Of a stretch of 64,000 bases of DNA, positions 8,915 through 17,581 are shown one piece after another. Below the pieces are notes generated by a model that made no database searches, had not been told where the DNA came from, and saw only the letters and a program-made list of their open reading frames with translations. Each line of letters starts with the position of its first letter. Position 1 is the stretch's first letter. The position numbers and the translations under genes are program-made. The stretch is taken from the NCBI RefSeq assembly GCF_014199985.1, contig NZ_JACHOS010000009.1, positions 186,001 to 250,000 of the forward strand, in the 5' to 3' direction. The stretch is from Methylorubrum rhodesianum. GTDB lineage: Bacteria; Pseudomonadota; Alphaproteobacteria; Rhizobiales; Beijerinckiaceae.

Positions 8915-9976
8915 CTACCGTTTCGCCAGGGCGTCGGCGAAGGCGACGATGCGGTTGCGGGCGTAGGTCGGCACACCGGCACTGATCGAGGTTCCGGTGT
9001 TGAACGAGGAATTGCCCATCAAGACCTGCACCGGCAGCAGGTTCTTGAGCACCGGCACGCGGGCATATTCCTGCTTGCGCTCCAGCACGTCCGCCTTGAT
9101 GGCGAGCGCCATGTAGGTCGTCACCACCGTCCGGTTCGGGTCGTCCGGGGCCGGCTGCATCACCGCCAGGAACTTGCCGAAGCGCAGGATCTGGTTGACC
9201 CAGAAGATGGTCTGTTCGAGCCCGCCGGCCACGGGCGTGTCGATCTTCGTCAGCGCCGCGAGGCCCGCGGCCTCGCCCGGCGGCAGCACCCGCAACTCGC
9301 TCTGGAACGAGACGAACTCCGCGACCTTCTTCGAGGTGCCGAGTTCGAGCTTGTTGGCGAGCTTCACGCCCAGCGGCAGCTTGCCTTCGAGATCGTAGCG
9401 CGACTCGATGCAGACGCCGCCGGCCCCGCACCAGGGCCGGTCGGGGCGCTTCGCGAAGGCGGCGGCCGGATCCTTGGTCGGTGTCGCCTCGGCCGGGTCG
9501 AGCCGCTTATGGCGGATCACCGGGTCCATCTTGGCCAGGAAATCGAGGTTGGCGAAGGCGGCAAGGTCGATGGCGGAGGGCGGCCTGGCGACGACGAAGC
9601 GCCCCTCCGCGACGTAGACCTTCAGGGTCTCGTGACGCTGCTTGGCGACGCCGTTCACCGTCTGGGTGTAGGTCGGCTCGGTGTAGCCCGGCCAGGGACT
9701 CAGCGCCGCGGCCTCCTGCGGCCGGCTCTTCCGCCACGCCTCGAAAGCGATCAGGCCGCTCTCCGGGTTGGTGGACGCGGCCTCGCGATGATCGCTGAAC
9801 AGGACCGTTCCGGGCTTGAGGCTCGCGGCGTCGCCCGGGGTCAGGGCCGGCACGTCCTTGACCCGGTCGGAGACCAGGGCGGCGGGTTTGGGAAGATCTT
9901 TCGCCGCTTCCTGCCCCTGGGCCGGCACGGCCAGCGCGAGCGCGACGACAAGGGCGGCCGGAAATCGCCTGGGCAA
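8915..9976 (-). CDS. Exported protein of unknown function
   Basis: A 353-residue protein I do not recognise. The start is set at TTG 9976: it gives a clear Sec signal peptide (MPRRFPAALVVALALAVPAQG), it is preceded by GAGG eight bases upstream, and no ATG or GTG lies nearby in frame. The mature part has no membrane segment. It contains GTVLFSDHREAASTNP, a lone pair of cysteines in RPWCGAGGVCIESRYD that could form a disulfide, and a C-terminal segment with GLEQTIFWVNQILRFGKFLAV. The adjacent upstream gene on the same strand, 49 bases away, encodes a penicillin-binding protein, so an envelope role is plausible but not shown. Confidence 0.7.
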   Translation of the reverse strand: MPRRFPAALVVALALAVPAQGQEAAKDLPKPAALVSDRVKDVPALTPGDAASLKPGTVLFSDHREAASTNPESGLIAFEAWRKSRPQEAAALSPWPGYTEPTYTQTVNGVAKQRHETLKVYVAEGRFVVARPPSAIDLAAFANLDFLAKMDPVIRHKRLDPAEATPTKDPAAAFAKRPDRPWCGAGGVCIESRYDLEGKLPLGVKLANKLELGTSKKVAEFVSFQSELRVLPPGEAAGLAALTKIDTPVAGGLEQTIFWVNQILRFGKFLAVMQPAPDDPNRTVVTTYMALAIKADVLERKQEYARVPVLKNLLPVQVLMGNSSFNTGTSISAGVPTYARNRIVAFADALAKR

Positions 9977-10025
9977 AGCGGACCTCGGATGAATCGGTGA
10001 GGGGAAAGCGTCGAAGGGCGTGGTG

Positions 10026-13000
10026 TCAGTAGCCGGGGTCGTCGCCGAACAGGTAGTCGGGATCGCGGCGGCGCTGGCGGGCGCGGGTGTCGCCGTCGTC
10101 GTCGAAGGGCGAGCCGAACGGCACCGGATTGACCTGCCCGTAGCGGTCGCGGCCGGGCCAGGCTTGCGGGTCCTCCCGCCGGTCGCGGCGCAGGCCCCAG
10201 GGATCGGCCGTCCGATCGGACTCCGTCTCGGCGCTGCGGCGCTGGGCGAAGGGATCGTCGGTGCTGCGGCGCCCGCCCGGCAGGTTGCCGAAGAGGTCGC
10301 CGGCGACGTCCGCCCCGTCCTCGGCATTGCCGTAATCGCCATCCTCCGCGTCGGGGCGCATGGCATAGAGCGTGTCGCGCGGCACCAGCGCGTATTGCGT
10401 GTCGGCGACCTGCCCCCCCTTGAGGCGGAAATGTTCGATGAAGCCGCCGCCCGCGACGCGCTGGCCGCTCCTCGGCTCGATCGGCAGGTCGGCGATGAAC
10501 GCCTTCGCTTCGGGCGACGGCGGTGCCAGCGGCGTGCGCGCGACCCCGTTGGCCCAGGCCGCCTGAAAGATCGCTTTCGCGATCGGCACCGAGACGTGAC
10601 CACCGGTCTGGCCGCGGCCCAGCGTGCGGCGCACGCCGTCGGCGTTGTCGTAGCCGGCCCAGACCACCACCGTGATCTCGTTCGAGAAGCCGGCGAACCA
10701 CGCGTCGTTCTCGTTCTCCGAAGTGCCGGTCTTGCCCGCGACGTAGGCTGAGATGCCCGAGAGCGCCGCGGCCGTGCCGTGCTGGGTCACGCCCTGGAGC
10801 ATGGTCTTGAGCTGGTAGAAGGCGACGCGGTCGGCCGATCCGATCCGCACCGGCGCCTTGTCGGGATGGCTGTAGACCGGCTTGCCGTCGCGCTCGACCG
10901 ATTCCAGGGCGTAGGCGCTCGGGCGCGCGCCCTCGTTGGCGATGGCGGCGTAGAAGCTGGCCAGATCGATCATCCGAACCGGCTGGGCGCCGAGCACGAA
11001 GGGATAGTAGCGCTCGCACTCGGCGTAGAGCTGAGCCTCCAGCGCGATGTCGCAGACCCGCTGCAGGCTGTCGGGGGCCTTGGCGGCGATGCCGCCCTGG
11101 AGCAGGCGGGCCGTGACGAGGTTCTTCGAGAATTCGAGCCCACGCCGGATCGTCGTCGCGCCGGAGCCGCCGCCGTCATAGTTCTTCGGGGACCACGAAT
11201 CGCCAGTTCCGCCGATCGGCGGCAGGGTCACGGCGGCGTCCATCACCAGCGTGTTGGGCTGGAGGCCGGCGTTCAGCGCGGCGAGGTAGGTCAGCGGTTT
11301 CAGGGTCGAGCCCGGCTGGCGCACGGTCTGCGTCACCCGGTTGAGCTGGCTCAACGGGTAGGAGAAGCCTCCGCTCATCGCCAGGATTCTGCCCGTGCGG
11401 TTCTCCAGCACGAGGGCCGCGCCCTGGACGGTGGGGCGCACCCGCAGGTCGGCGCGGAGGCTGCCCCTGCCCTCGCGCAGGCGCACCCGCACGGCATCGT
11501 AGAGCTGGAGTTTTCCCCGCGCGGGACCCGGCTCCAGGCTCGCGACCCGTCCGTCGGGCAGGCCGACCCTGGTGCCGTTCTTGCCCGTCTGGAGCACGAC
11601 GGCGAGCGGCCAGCGCACGTCGTAGAGAGGCGGCCGGGCGGAGACCAGCGCGCGCTGCCACGCCGGCTGCACCGCGGGTTTGGTCGGGGCCTTCGCCGCA
11701 GCCGCTTTCCGGCCGCCCTTCTTCACCTCCGGCACCGGCTCGGCAGCGGGCTCCGGCGCGGGTGAGGCGGCCTCGATCCTCTTCACGGTCTCGGCGAGGT
11801 TCAGCTCCGGCCCCTCGTAGCGGGCGCGGCCGGTGCCGCGCTCGTAGGTCGCGAGCCCCTCCTGCAGCGCACTCTCCAGCGCGCTCTGCAAGCCGGCATT
11901 CACCGTGGCGCGCACAGTGTAGCTCGCGCTGGTGAGCGACTCGAGCCCGGCGAAGCTGCGCGCCTCCCGGGTCAGGTGATCGACGAGGTAGAAGCCGGAA
12001 TCCTGGCGCGCAGCGTCCGGCGGCTTGATGCCGAGGTCCGAGGCCATCGCCGTCGTCATCTGCGCCTCGGTGATCGTGCCCTCTTCCTTCATCCGGCTGA
12101 GCACGTAGGCGCGGCGCTCCCGCGCCCGTTCGGGGTACTTGTCGGGGCTGTAGTAGTTCGGCCCCTTCGGCAGGCCGGCGAGGAGGGCGGCCTCGGGCAG
12201 GGTGAGCGCGCCCACCGATTTCCCGAACCAGCTGCGCGCCGCCATCTCGATGCCGTAGGCGCCGCGGCCGAGATAGATCCCGTTGAGATAGAGCCCGAGG
12301 ATCTGCGGCTTGGTCTGGAGCTTCTCCAGCCGCGAGGCCACGATCATCTCGCGGATCTTGCGCTCGTAGGTGACGTCGTCGCCCACCGACAGGTTCTTCA
12401 CGACCTGCTGCGTGATGGTCGAGCCGCCCGCCGGGCGTCCAGGCGAAGCGAGGTTGCCGACGAAGGCGCGGATCACGCCGCGCTCGTCGATGCCGTGGTG
12501 CTGGTAGAAGCGCTTGTCCTCGGCCGCGACGAAAGCTTGCCGGACGAGGTCGGGCACCGTGCTGATCGGCACCACGAGGCGCCGGCCGTGGGACTCGAAG
12601 GTCTCCGAGAACGGTTTGCCCGCCCCGTCGAGGATCACACTGGCGCTGGGCAGCTTGATGTCGCGCAGGGCCTCGGCCGAGGGCAGGTCCTTCACGGCAT
12701 TGTTGTAGAAGGCGATCACCGCCCCCGCCTCGAAGGGGGAATTGGCCGGGTTCTCGCCCTTGCAGAACTGCTTGTAGCTCGTGTTCAGTTCGTTGAGATC
12801 GAGCCCGTGCAGGATCTTGGGCGCGTTGTCGCCGGCCACCGCGCTCGGATCCTCCATGGCCGTGGAGATCAGTTCGTCGAGATTGATGTCCTCGATGTCG
12901 AAGGACTTGCGCATGTGGGCGCAGCCGTCGCGCAGGATCGCCACGACCTCGGGGCCGTCCTTGGCGGGGTCGAACTGCGTCCGCACCGCGTCCGGCCGCG

Positions 13001-13058
13001 TCGTGACCTGGGAAAGGGTCAGCGCGGTCGCGAACAGCTTGATCAGGATGGCGTTCAT
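10026..13058 (-). CDS. Class A penicillin-binding protein (bifunctional transglycosylase/transpeptidase)
   Basis: A peptidoglycan synthase of about 1010 residues. One hydrophobic anchor lies near residues 4-20. An extra N-terminal region of about 125 residues with no recognised domain follows. The GT51 transglycosylase carries the catalytic glutamate in AAEDKRFYQHHG (near residue 180) and GGSTITQQ. A linker has a Lys/Ala/Pro-rich insert near 430-465. The transpeptidase has the nucleophile in PGSTLKP (near 584), SKN (near 644) and KTGTSE (near 776). The tail is Arg/Asp-rich and low in complexity. ATG 13058 is preferred; a GTG at 13085 would add nine residues. Both active sites look complete. 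Confidence 0.9.
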   Translation of the reverse strand: MNAILIKLFATALTLSQVTTRPDAVRTQFDPAKDGPEVVAILRDGCAHMRKSFDIEDINLDELISTAMEDPSAVAGDNAPKILHGLDLNELNTSYKQFCKGENPANSPFEAGAVIAFYNNAVKDLPSAEALRDIKLPSASVILDGAGKPFSETFESHGRRLVVPISTVPDLVRQAFVAAEDKRFYQHHGIDERGVIRAFVGNLASPGRPAGGSTITQQVVKNLSVGDDVTYERKIREMIVASRLEKLQTKPQILGLYLNGIYLGRGAYGIEMAARSWFGKSVGALTLPEAALLAGLPKGPNYYSPDKYPERARERRAYVLSRMKEEGTITEAQMTTAMASDLGIKPPDAARQDSGFYLVDHLTREARSFAGLESLTSASYTVRATVNAGLQSALESALQEGLATYERGTGRARYEGPELNLAETVKRIEAASPAPEPAAEPVPEVKKGGRKAAAAKAPTKPAVQPAWQRALVSARPPLYDVRWPLAVVLQTGKNGTRVGLPDGRVASLEPGPARGKLQLYDAVRVRLREGRGSLRADLRVRPTVQGAALVLENRTGRILAMSGGFSYPLSQLNRVTQTVRQPGSTLKPLTYLAALNAGLQPNTLVMDAAVTLPPIGGTGDSWSPKNYDGGGSGATTIRRGLEFSKNLVTARLLQGGIAAKAPDSLQRVCDIALEAQLYAECERYYPFVLGAQPVRMIDLASFYAAIANEGARPSAYALESVERDGKPVYSHPDKAPVRIGSADRVAFYQLKTMLQGVTQHGTAAALSGISAYVAGKTGTSENENDAWFAGFSNEITVVVWAGYDNADGVRRTLGRGQTGGHVSVPIAKAIFQAAWANGVARTPLAPPSPEAKAFIADLPIEPRSGQRVAGGGFIEHFRLKGGQVADTQYALVPRDTLYAMRPDAEDGDYGNAEDGADVAGDLFGNLPGGRRSTDDPFAQRRSAETESDRTADPWGLRRDRREDPQAWPGRDRYGQVNPVPFGSPFDDDGDTRARQRRRDPDYLFGDDPGY

Positions 13059-13201
13059 CGAGCGTTTGAGGATTCCGGCCGGCACGCCACGGACAGCGTG
13101 TCGGTGCCGATCAAGCGGCGCACAACGCGGCTGATTTATGGACGCGCTCGCCCGGACACGACGGGGCGGGCACAGGTCGGGGATGCGCGGCTCGCACGAC
13201 G

Positions 13202-13233
13202 AAAAGGGGCGACCGCTCCGCGCGATCGCCCCT
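13202..13233 (-). terminator. Intrinsic terminator of flagellin gene 1
   Basis: On the minus strand the transcript reads AGGGGCGA, a short imperfect stem and loop, then TCGCCCCT followed directly by a T-run (13202-13205 complemented). It lies 37 bases after the flagellin stop. The stem is strong with a single mismatch, which makes it a convincing rho-independent terminator. Confidence 0.8.
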
Positions 13234-13269
13234 GATCCCCAACCCTCTTGCGCGGATCGATGCCGCCGA

Positions 13270-14472
13270 TCAGCGCAGGAGCTGAAGGATGCCCTGCTGC
13301 GCCTGGTTGGCGAGCGACAGCGCCGAGATGCCCAGCGACTGACGCGTCGACAGCGCCTGCGAGTTGGCGGCCTCTTCGTTGAGGTCGGCGTTGGTCAGGT
13401 TCGCCGCGCCGGTATCGAGGATGTTGACGATCCGCTTGGTGAAGTCCTGCCGGTTCTGCACCACGGAGAGGTTCGAACCGAAGGTCGAGCTCGCCGTGCG
13501 CAGCGTGTCCGAGGCCTTGGTCAGGCCGGAGAGCGTACCCTTGATGTCGGTGTCGAGCAGGAAGCTGCCCTGACCGTTCACCGAGGAACCCGAGTTGCCG
13601 GTGATCGGGGTCAGCTTCAGGCCGTCGGCCGTCAGGTCCTGACCCTGCACGTCGAGGTTGGCGGTGTCCCGCTCGTTGAAGGCGATGTGCAGCTTGTTCG
13701 AGGGATCGCCGTTGCTGATCAGGTTCACGCCGTTGAAGCTCGAATCCTTGGCCAGCTGCGTGATCTGGATCAACAGGCTGTTGTACTGCTCGGAAAGCTT
13801 CTTGCGGGCATCGACACCCGACACCGTCAGGTCGCTGCCGGCGGAGATGGTGTCGTTGCTGGTGCCGTACTTGGCAGCCGTGCTCGTGGTGCCCTGAGCG
13901 AAGCCGATGGCGGCCTGGTCGCCGGTCGCCTTGAACTCGACCGCGGAGCTGGCGTTCAGCACGATCTTCTTGCCGGTCGTGTCCTTCGAGAACATCGTCA
14001 CGTTGGTGCCGGCCGCCGAGTTGAGCGCCGAGATCGCCGCGTCGATCGTCGCGTTGGAGGCGATGGTCGCCGACTTGCTCACACCGTTGACGTAGAAGTT
14101 CACGGTGGTGGCGGTGGTCGTGGAGGCGGCGAAGTCGTTCGTGGCGGTGCCGGTCGTGGTGATCTGGGTCGACAGCGCCTGGTTGGCGGTGGACTTGGCC
14201 GAGTCGATCAGCTTCTGGATCGAGGTGATGCCCTGGTTGGCCGCCTGGATCGTCTGGATGCCGTTCGAAATCGAATCGAGCAACGCGCCGAGGTCGCCCG
14301 ACCGGCTGTTGAAGGACTGCGCGGTGAAGAAGTTGACCGGGTTGTCGAGGGCGGAGGAAACCTTGAGGCCGGTGGCGAGGCGGTTCTGGGTCGTTGCCGT
14401 TAGCGCCGAGGTGTCCTGCAGCGAGAGCAGGTTCTGACGGGTGGCGGCGGAAAGCGTGACGCTGGAAGACAT
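13270..14472 (-). CDS. fliC: Flagellin (first of two tandem copies)
   Basis: A 400-residue flagellar filament protein secreted through the flagellar export apparatus. The conserved N-terminal coiled-coil segment begins SSSVTLSAATRQNLLSLQ, with QNRLATGLKVSSALDNP. The C-terminal segment ends with NSQALSTRQSLGISALSLANQAQQ and LLR, typical of alphaproteobacterial flagellins. ATG 14472 is chosen over a TTG nine bases upstream. It has the same length as the downstream-numbered paralogue at 14656-15858, and the central variable region is almost the same in both. It has its own terminator and a 183-base upstream gap, so it is probably transcribed separately. FlbT nearby probably controls its mRNA. 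Confidence 0.93.
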   Translation of the reverse strand: MSSSVTLSAATRQNLLSLQDTSALTATTQNRLATGLKVSSALDNPVNFFTAQSFNSRSGDLGALLDSISNGIQTIQAANQGITSIQKLIDSAKSTANQALSTQITTTGTATNDFAASTTTATTVNFYVNGVSKSATIASNATIDAAISALNSAAGTNVTMFSKDTTGKKIVLNASSAVEFKATGDQAAIGFAQGTTSTAAKYGTSNDTISAGSDLTVSGVDARKKLSEQYNSLLIQITQLAKDSSFNGVNLISNGDPSNKLHIAFNERDTANLDVQGQDLTADGLKLTPITGNSGSSVNGQGSFLLDTDIKGTLSGLTKASDTLRTASSTFGSNLSVVQNRQDFTKRIVNILDTGAANLTNADLNEEAANSQALSTRQSLGISALSLANQAQQGILQLLR

Positions 14473-14592
14473 GGGTGACAACCCCGTTCAGATCGATACC
14501 GAACTGGCATTAGGGTTAATTCACCACGTCTCGGGTTGCCGTAGCGTTAACGCTCCCTTCTCGACATCAAGATTTCTCGATTTTCGATGAGA

Positions 14593-14623
14593 GAGACGGC
14601 CGGAGCAAGGCTCCGGCCGTCTC
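14593..14623 (-). terminator. Hairpin after flagellin gene 2
   Basis: A perfect 14-bp stem (GAGACGGCCGGAGC pairing with its complement) around a three-base loop, 33 bases past the stop of the second flagellin. The minus-strand T content after the stem is low. The stem is very stable, so it probably acts as a terminator or as a 3' mRNA stabiliser. Confidence 0.65.
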
Positions 14624-14655
14624 CTTTTCGGAGTCCAGCGTCTCAGATTGCGCGA

Positions 14656-15858
14656 TCAGCGCAGGAGCTGGAGGATGCTCTGCTGTGCCTGGTTAGCCAG
14701 CGACAGCGCCGAGATGCCGAGCGACTGGCGGGTCGAGAGCGCCTGGGAATTGGCCGCTTCCAGGTTGAGGTCGGCGTTGGTCAGGTTCGCCGCGCCGGTA
14801 TCGAGCACGTTGATCAGGTTCTTCGAGAAGCTCTGGCGGTTCTGCACCACGGAGAGGTTCGAACCGAAGGTCGAGCTCGCCGAGCGCAGGGTGTCGGAGG
14901 CAGAACCCAGCTTGGTCAGGGTGCCCTTGATGTCGGTATCGAGCAGGAAGTTGCCCTGACCGTTCACCGAGGAACCCGAGTTGCCGGTGATCGAGGTCAG
15001 CTTCAGGCCGTCAGCCGTGAGGTCCTGACCCTGCACGTCGAGGTTGGAGCTGTCCTTCTCGTTGAAGGCGATGTGCAGCTTGTTGGACGGATCGCCGTTG
15101 CTGATCAGGTTGGTGCCGTTGAAGCTCGAATCCTTGGCCAGCTGCGTGATCTGCGTCAGCAGGCTGTTGTACTGCTCGGACAGCTTCTTGCGGGCATCGA
15201 CACCCGACACCGTCAGGTCGCTGCCGGCGGAGATGGCGTCGTTGCTGGAGCCGTACTTGTTGGCCGTGCTCGTGGTGCCCTGGGCGAAGCCGAGGGCGGC
15301 CTGGTCGCCGGTGGCCTTGAACTCGACCGCGGAGCTGGCGTTCAGCACGATCTTCTTGCCGGTCGTGTCCTTCGAGAACATCGTCACGTTGGTGCCGGCC
15401 GCCGAGTTCAGCGCCGTGATCGCCGCGTCGATCGTCGCGTTGGAGGCGATGGTCGCCGACTTGGTCACACCGTTGACGTAGAAGTTGACGGTGGTGGAGG
15501 AGGTCGTGGACGCGGCGAAGTCGCTGGTCGCGGTGCCGGTGGTGGTGATCTGGGTCGACAGCGCCTGATTGGCGGTGGATTTGGCCGAGTCGATCAGCTT
15601 CTGGATCGAGGTGATGCCCTGGTTGGCCGCCTGGATCGCCTGGATGCCGTTCGAGATGCCGTCGAGCAGGCCGCCGAGATCGGTCGAGCGGTTCGACAGG
15701 TTCTGCGCGGTGAAGAAGTTGACGGGGCTGTCGAGGGCGGAGGAAACCTTGAGGCCGGTGGCGAGGCGGTTTTGAGTGGTGGCCGTCAGGCCCGCGGTGT
15801 CCTGCAGCGAGAGCAGGTTCTGACGGGTGGAGGCCGAAAGCGTGATGCCGGAAGACAT
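14656..15858 (-). CDS. fliC: Flagellin (second tandem copy)
   Basis: A 400-residue flagellin beginning SSGITLSASTRQNLLSLQ and ending like its neighbour at 13270-14472. Most differences fall near the two ends and in short patches. A long block around residues 140-260, including VNFYVNGV, GTNVTMFSKDTTGKK and SGVDARKKLSEQYNSLL, is nearly unchanged between the copies. The ATG at 15858 has an AAGGA ribosome site eight bases upstream. An upstream in-frame codon would add 19 non-family residues and is rejected. The gene is divergent from flbT. Two filament subunits could build a complex filament or be expressed under different conditions. Confidence 0.93.
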   Translation of the reverse strand: MSSGITLSASTRQNLLSLQDTAGLTATTQNRLATGLKVSSALDSPVNFFTAQNLSNRSTDLGGLLDGISNGIQAIQAANQGITSIQKLIDSAKSTANQALSTQITTTGTATSDFAASTTSSTTVNFYVNGVTKSATIASNATIDAAITALNSAAGTNVTMFSKDTTGKKIVLNASSAVEFKATGDQAALGFAQGTTSTANKYGSSNDAISAGSDLTVSGVDARKKLSEQYNSLLTQITQLAKDSSFNGTNLISNGDPSNKLHIAFNEKDSSNLDVQGQDLTADGLKLTSITGNSGSSVNGQGNFLLDTDIKGTLTKLGSASDTLRSASSTFGSNLSVVQNRQSFSKNLINVLDTGAANLTNADLNLEAANSQALSTRQSLGISALSLANQAQQSILQLLR

Positions 15859-16061
15859 GGGGGCGATCCTTGTGGGTCTTGATGCCGCCCTTTTGGCGAC
15901 ACCCGGACCCTCCACCCCGCGCCTTGCCGAGACCTTAATCCGACCATCGAATTCAGGGGCTTTCGCCCGTCAAACGCCCACATCGCGATCAGCGCTGCGA
16001 TCATGGTTAAGAAAAGTTCGCCGCCTTTTCTTCGTTTTGCCCAATCAAGGATTTGTTCACC

Positions 16062-16481
16062 ATGGCTCTGCGCATCGAACTGAAACCTCAGGAGCGGCTG
16101 ATCATCAACGGCGCACTGATCCGCAATGGCGACCGCCGCTCGACCTTCGTGATCGAGAACCAGTGCAAGTTCCTGCGCGAGAGCGAAATCATCACCGAGA
16201 CCGAGGCCGACACCGCCGCCAAGCGGCTCTGCGTCACGCTCCAGTTCATCTACCTCGCCGACAACCCGCCGGAGGCCGAGGATCTGTTCGTGCGCCAAGC
16301 CACCGAGATCATGAAGGCGTCGCCGAGCATGGGACCCTACATCCTGGCGATCCAGGACGAGCTCTCGGCACGGCAATATCACCGCGCGATCAAGCGCGGG
16401 CGCGAGTTGATCGCCTACGAGCGCCACCTCCTCGACCATCTCGAGGCGAGCCAGGACACGGGTGCGCCAGCGCAGGGCTGA
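16062..16481 (+). CDS. flbT: Flagellin biosynthesis repressor FlbT
   Basis: A 139-residue cytoplasmic regulator. FlbT proteins bind the 5' untranslated region of flagellin mRNA and restrain its translation until assembly is ready. The sequence matches the family over its whole length: LKPQERLIINGALIRNGDRRSTF, then ITETEADTAAKRL and the C-terminal IKRGRELIAYERHLL. ATG 16062 is chosen; an in-frame ATG nine bases upstream is possible. It lies head to head with a flagellin gene across about 200 bases. The usual partner flaF is not present in the window. Confidence 0.93.
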   Translation: MALRIELKPQERLIINGALIRNGDRRSTFVIENQCKFLRESEIITETEADTAAKRLCVTLQFIYLADNPPEAEDLFVRQATEIMKASPSMGPYILAIQDELSARQYHRAIKRGRELIAYERHLLDHLEASQDTGAPAQG

Positions 16482-16561
16482 GCGGACGCCGCCGCGCCTC
16501 TCAAGGGGCGGTCGCATTCTTGCTTTCCACCGGGCAGACCTCAACGGGAGTCGGATCGAAC

Positions 16562-17203
16562 ATGACGCGTGTGTCGGCCCTCGCGACGACCGGCCTGACG
16601 GCCGGCTTGGTGCTTCTGCCGCAGGCGGGGCTCGCGCATCCCGGCCATGGCCGCGTCGGCCAAGGCGAGATGGACGGACTCGTCGACGGCAGCTTGCAGA
16701 GTGCCCTGCAGGGCTTCCTGCATCCGCTCGGGGGCGCCGACCACGTGCTCGCCATGGTCGCGGTCGGCCTGCTCGCGGCGCTCTACGGCGGCCGGGCCCT
16801 GTGGGCGCTGCCGCTCGCCTTCCTCGCGATGATGACGCTGGGGGCCGGGCTCGGCCTGGCGGGTCTCGTCCCGCCCCATGCCGAGATCGGCATCGGCCTG
16901 TCGGTGGTGGCGTTCGGGCTTGCACTCGCCCTGCGCGTCGAGGCCCCGCTCGCGGCGCTGATGGCCTTGGTCGGCGGATTTGCCGTGTTTCACGGACTTG
17001 CCCACGGCGCCGAGAGACCGGAGACCGCCGCCGGCCTCGGCTACGGCACCGGTTTCCTCGCCGCCACGGCGGCGCTGCACTGTGCCGGGATCGGCCTGGG
17101 CCGCCTGACCGGGGCTCGGCCCGTCGCCGTGCCGGTCCTCGCGCGCCTCCTGGGGGGCGCCCTCACCGTGGCGGGCCTCACCATCCTCGCCCAGGGGGCT
17201 TGA
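16562..17203 (+). CDS. HupE/UreJ-family membrane protein (putative metal transporter)
   Basis: A 213-residue protein with a signal-like first helix ending GLAHPGHG, then about six membrane segments. The family signature HPLGGADHVLAMVAVGL is present, and a second histidine-rich motif GGFAVFHGLAHGAE follows. HupE/UreJ proteins import nickel or cobalt, usually for hydrogenase or urease. No such enzyme lies in the window, so the metal and purpose are open; a link to the B12-dependent enzyme at 56507-57799 would be speculation. A GGGAG ribosome site precedes ATG 16562. Confidence 0.85.
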   Translation: MTRVSALATTGLTAGLVLLPQAGLAHPGHGRVGQGEMDGLVDGSLQSALQGFLHPLGGADHVLAMVAVGLLAALYGGRALWALPLAFLAMMTLGAGLGLAGLVPPHAEIGIGLSVVAFGLALALRVEAPLAALMALVGGFAVFHGLAHGAERPETAAGLGYGTGFLAATAALHCAGIGLGRLTGARPVAVPVLARLLGGALTVAGLTILAQGA

Positions 17204-17268
17204 GGCGGGAGGCCTGAGGCGGGTCCGTCAGGCACCCGCCCTGTCGTGGAGGGACGCGGAGGGCGGCC

Positions 17269-17484
17269 TCAGACGATGCCGCTCTTCTCGTAGGGCCAGG
17301 GCTTGCCGAGATGGGCGGCGACCCGGGCCGCGTCGGGGCCGACCGCCTCGACCGCCGCCTGCACCTGCTCGGCCGGCACCTCGAACCGGCGTGCCCAGTA
17401 GGCACGGTCGCGCGGCGCGTCGAGCACCACCTGGGCGGGATCCCCGCTCACCGCATGTCCCTCGTCGGACGCTTCCTGCACCAT
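17269..17484 (-). CDS. Small DUF3606-like protein
   Basis: A 71-residue protein. The segment APRDRAYWARRFEVPAEQV followed by AAVEAVGPDAARVAAHL resembles DUF3606, small proteins in which a tyrosine-tryptophan-containing helix precedes a helix-turn-helix-like core. Their function is unknown. ATG 17484 has a GGAG ribosome site eight bases upstream; an in-frame ATG at 17502 would add six residues. The gene lies between convergent hupE and the membrane acyltransferase. Confidence 0.65.
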   Translation of the reverse strand: MVQEASDEGHAVSGDPAQVVLDAPRDRAYWARRFEVPAEQVQAAVEAVGPDAARVAAHLGKPWPYEKSGIV

Positions 17485-17581
17485 GCTCCGGCTCCGTTTC
17501 ATCGCGCCCGCCACGGCAGGCGGGCCAAAGGGGACAAACCGGCGAGCGGGGCGGGATGGTTCCGAAGTCGGGCCTTTCGAC

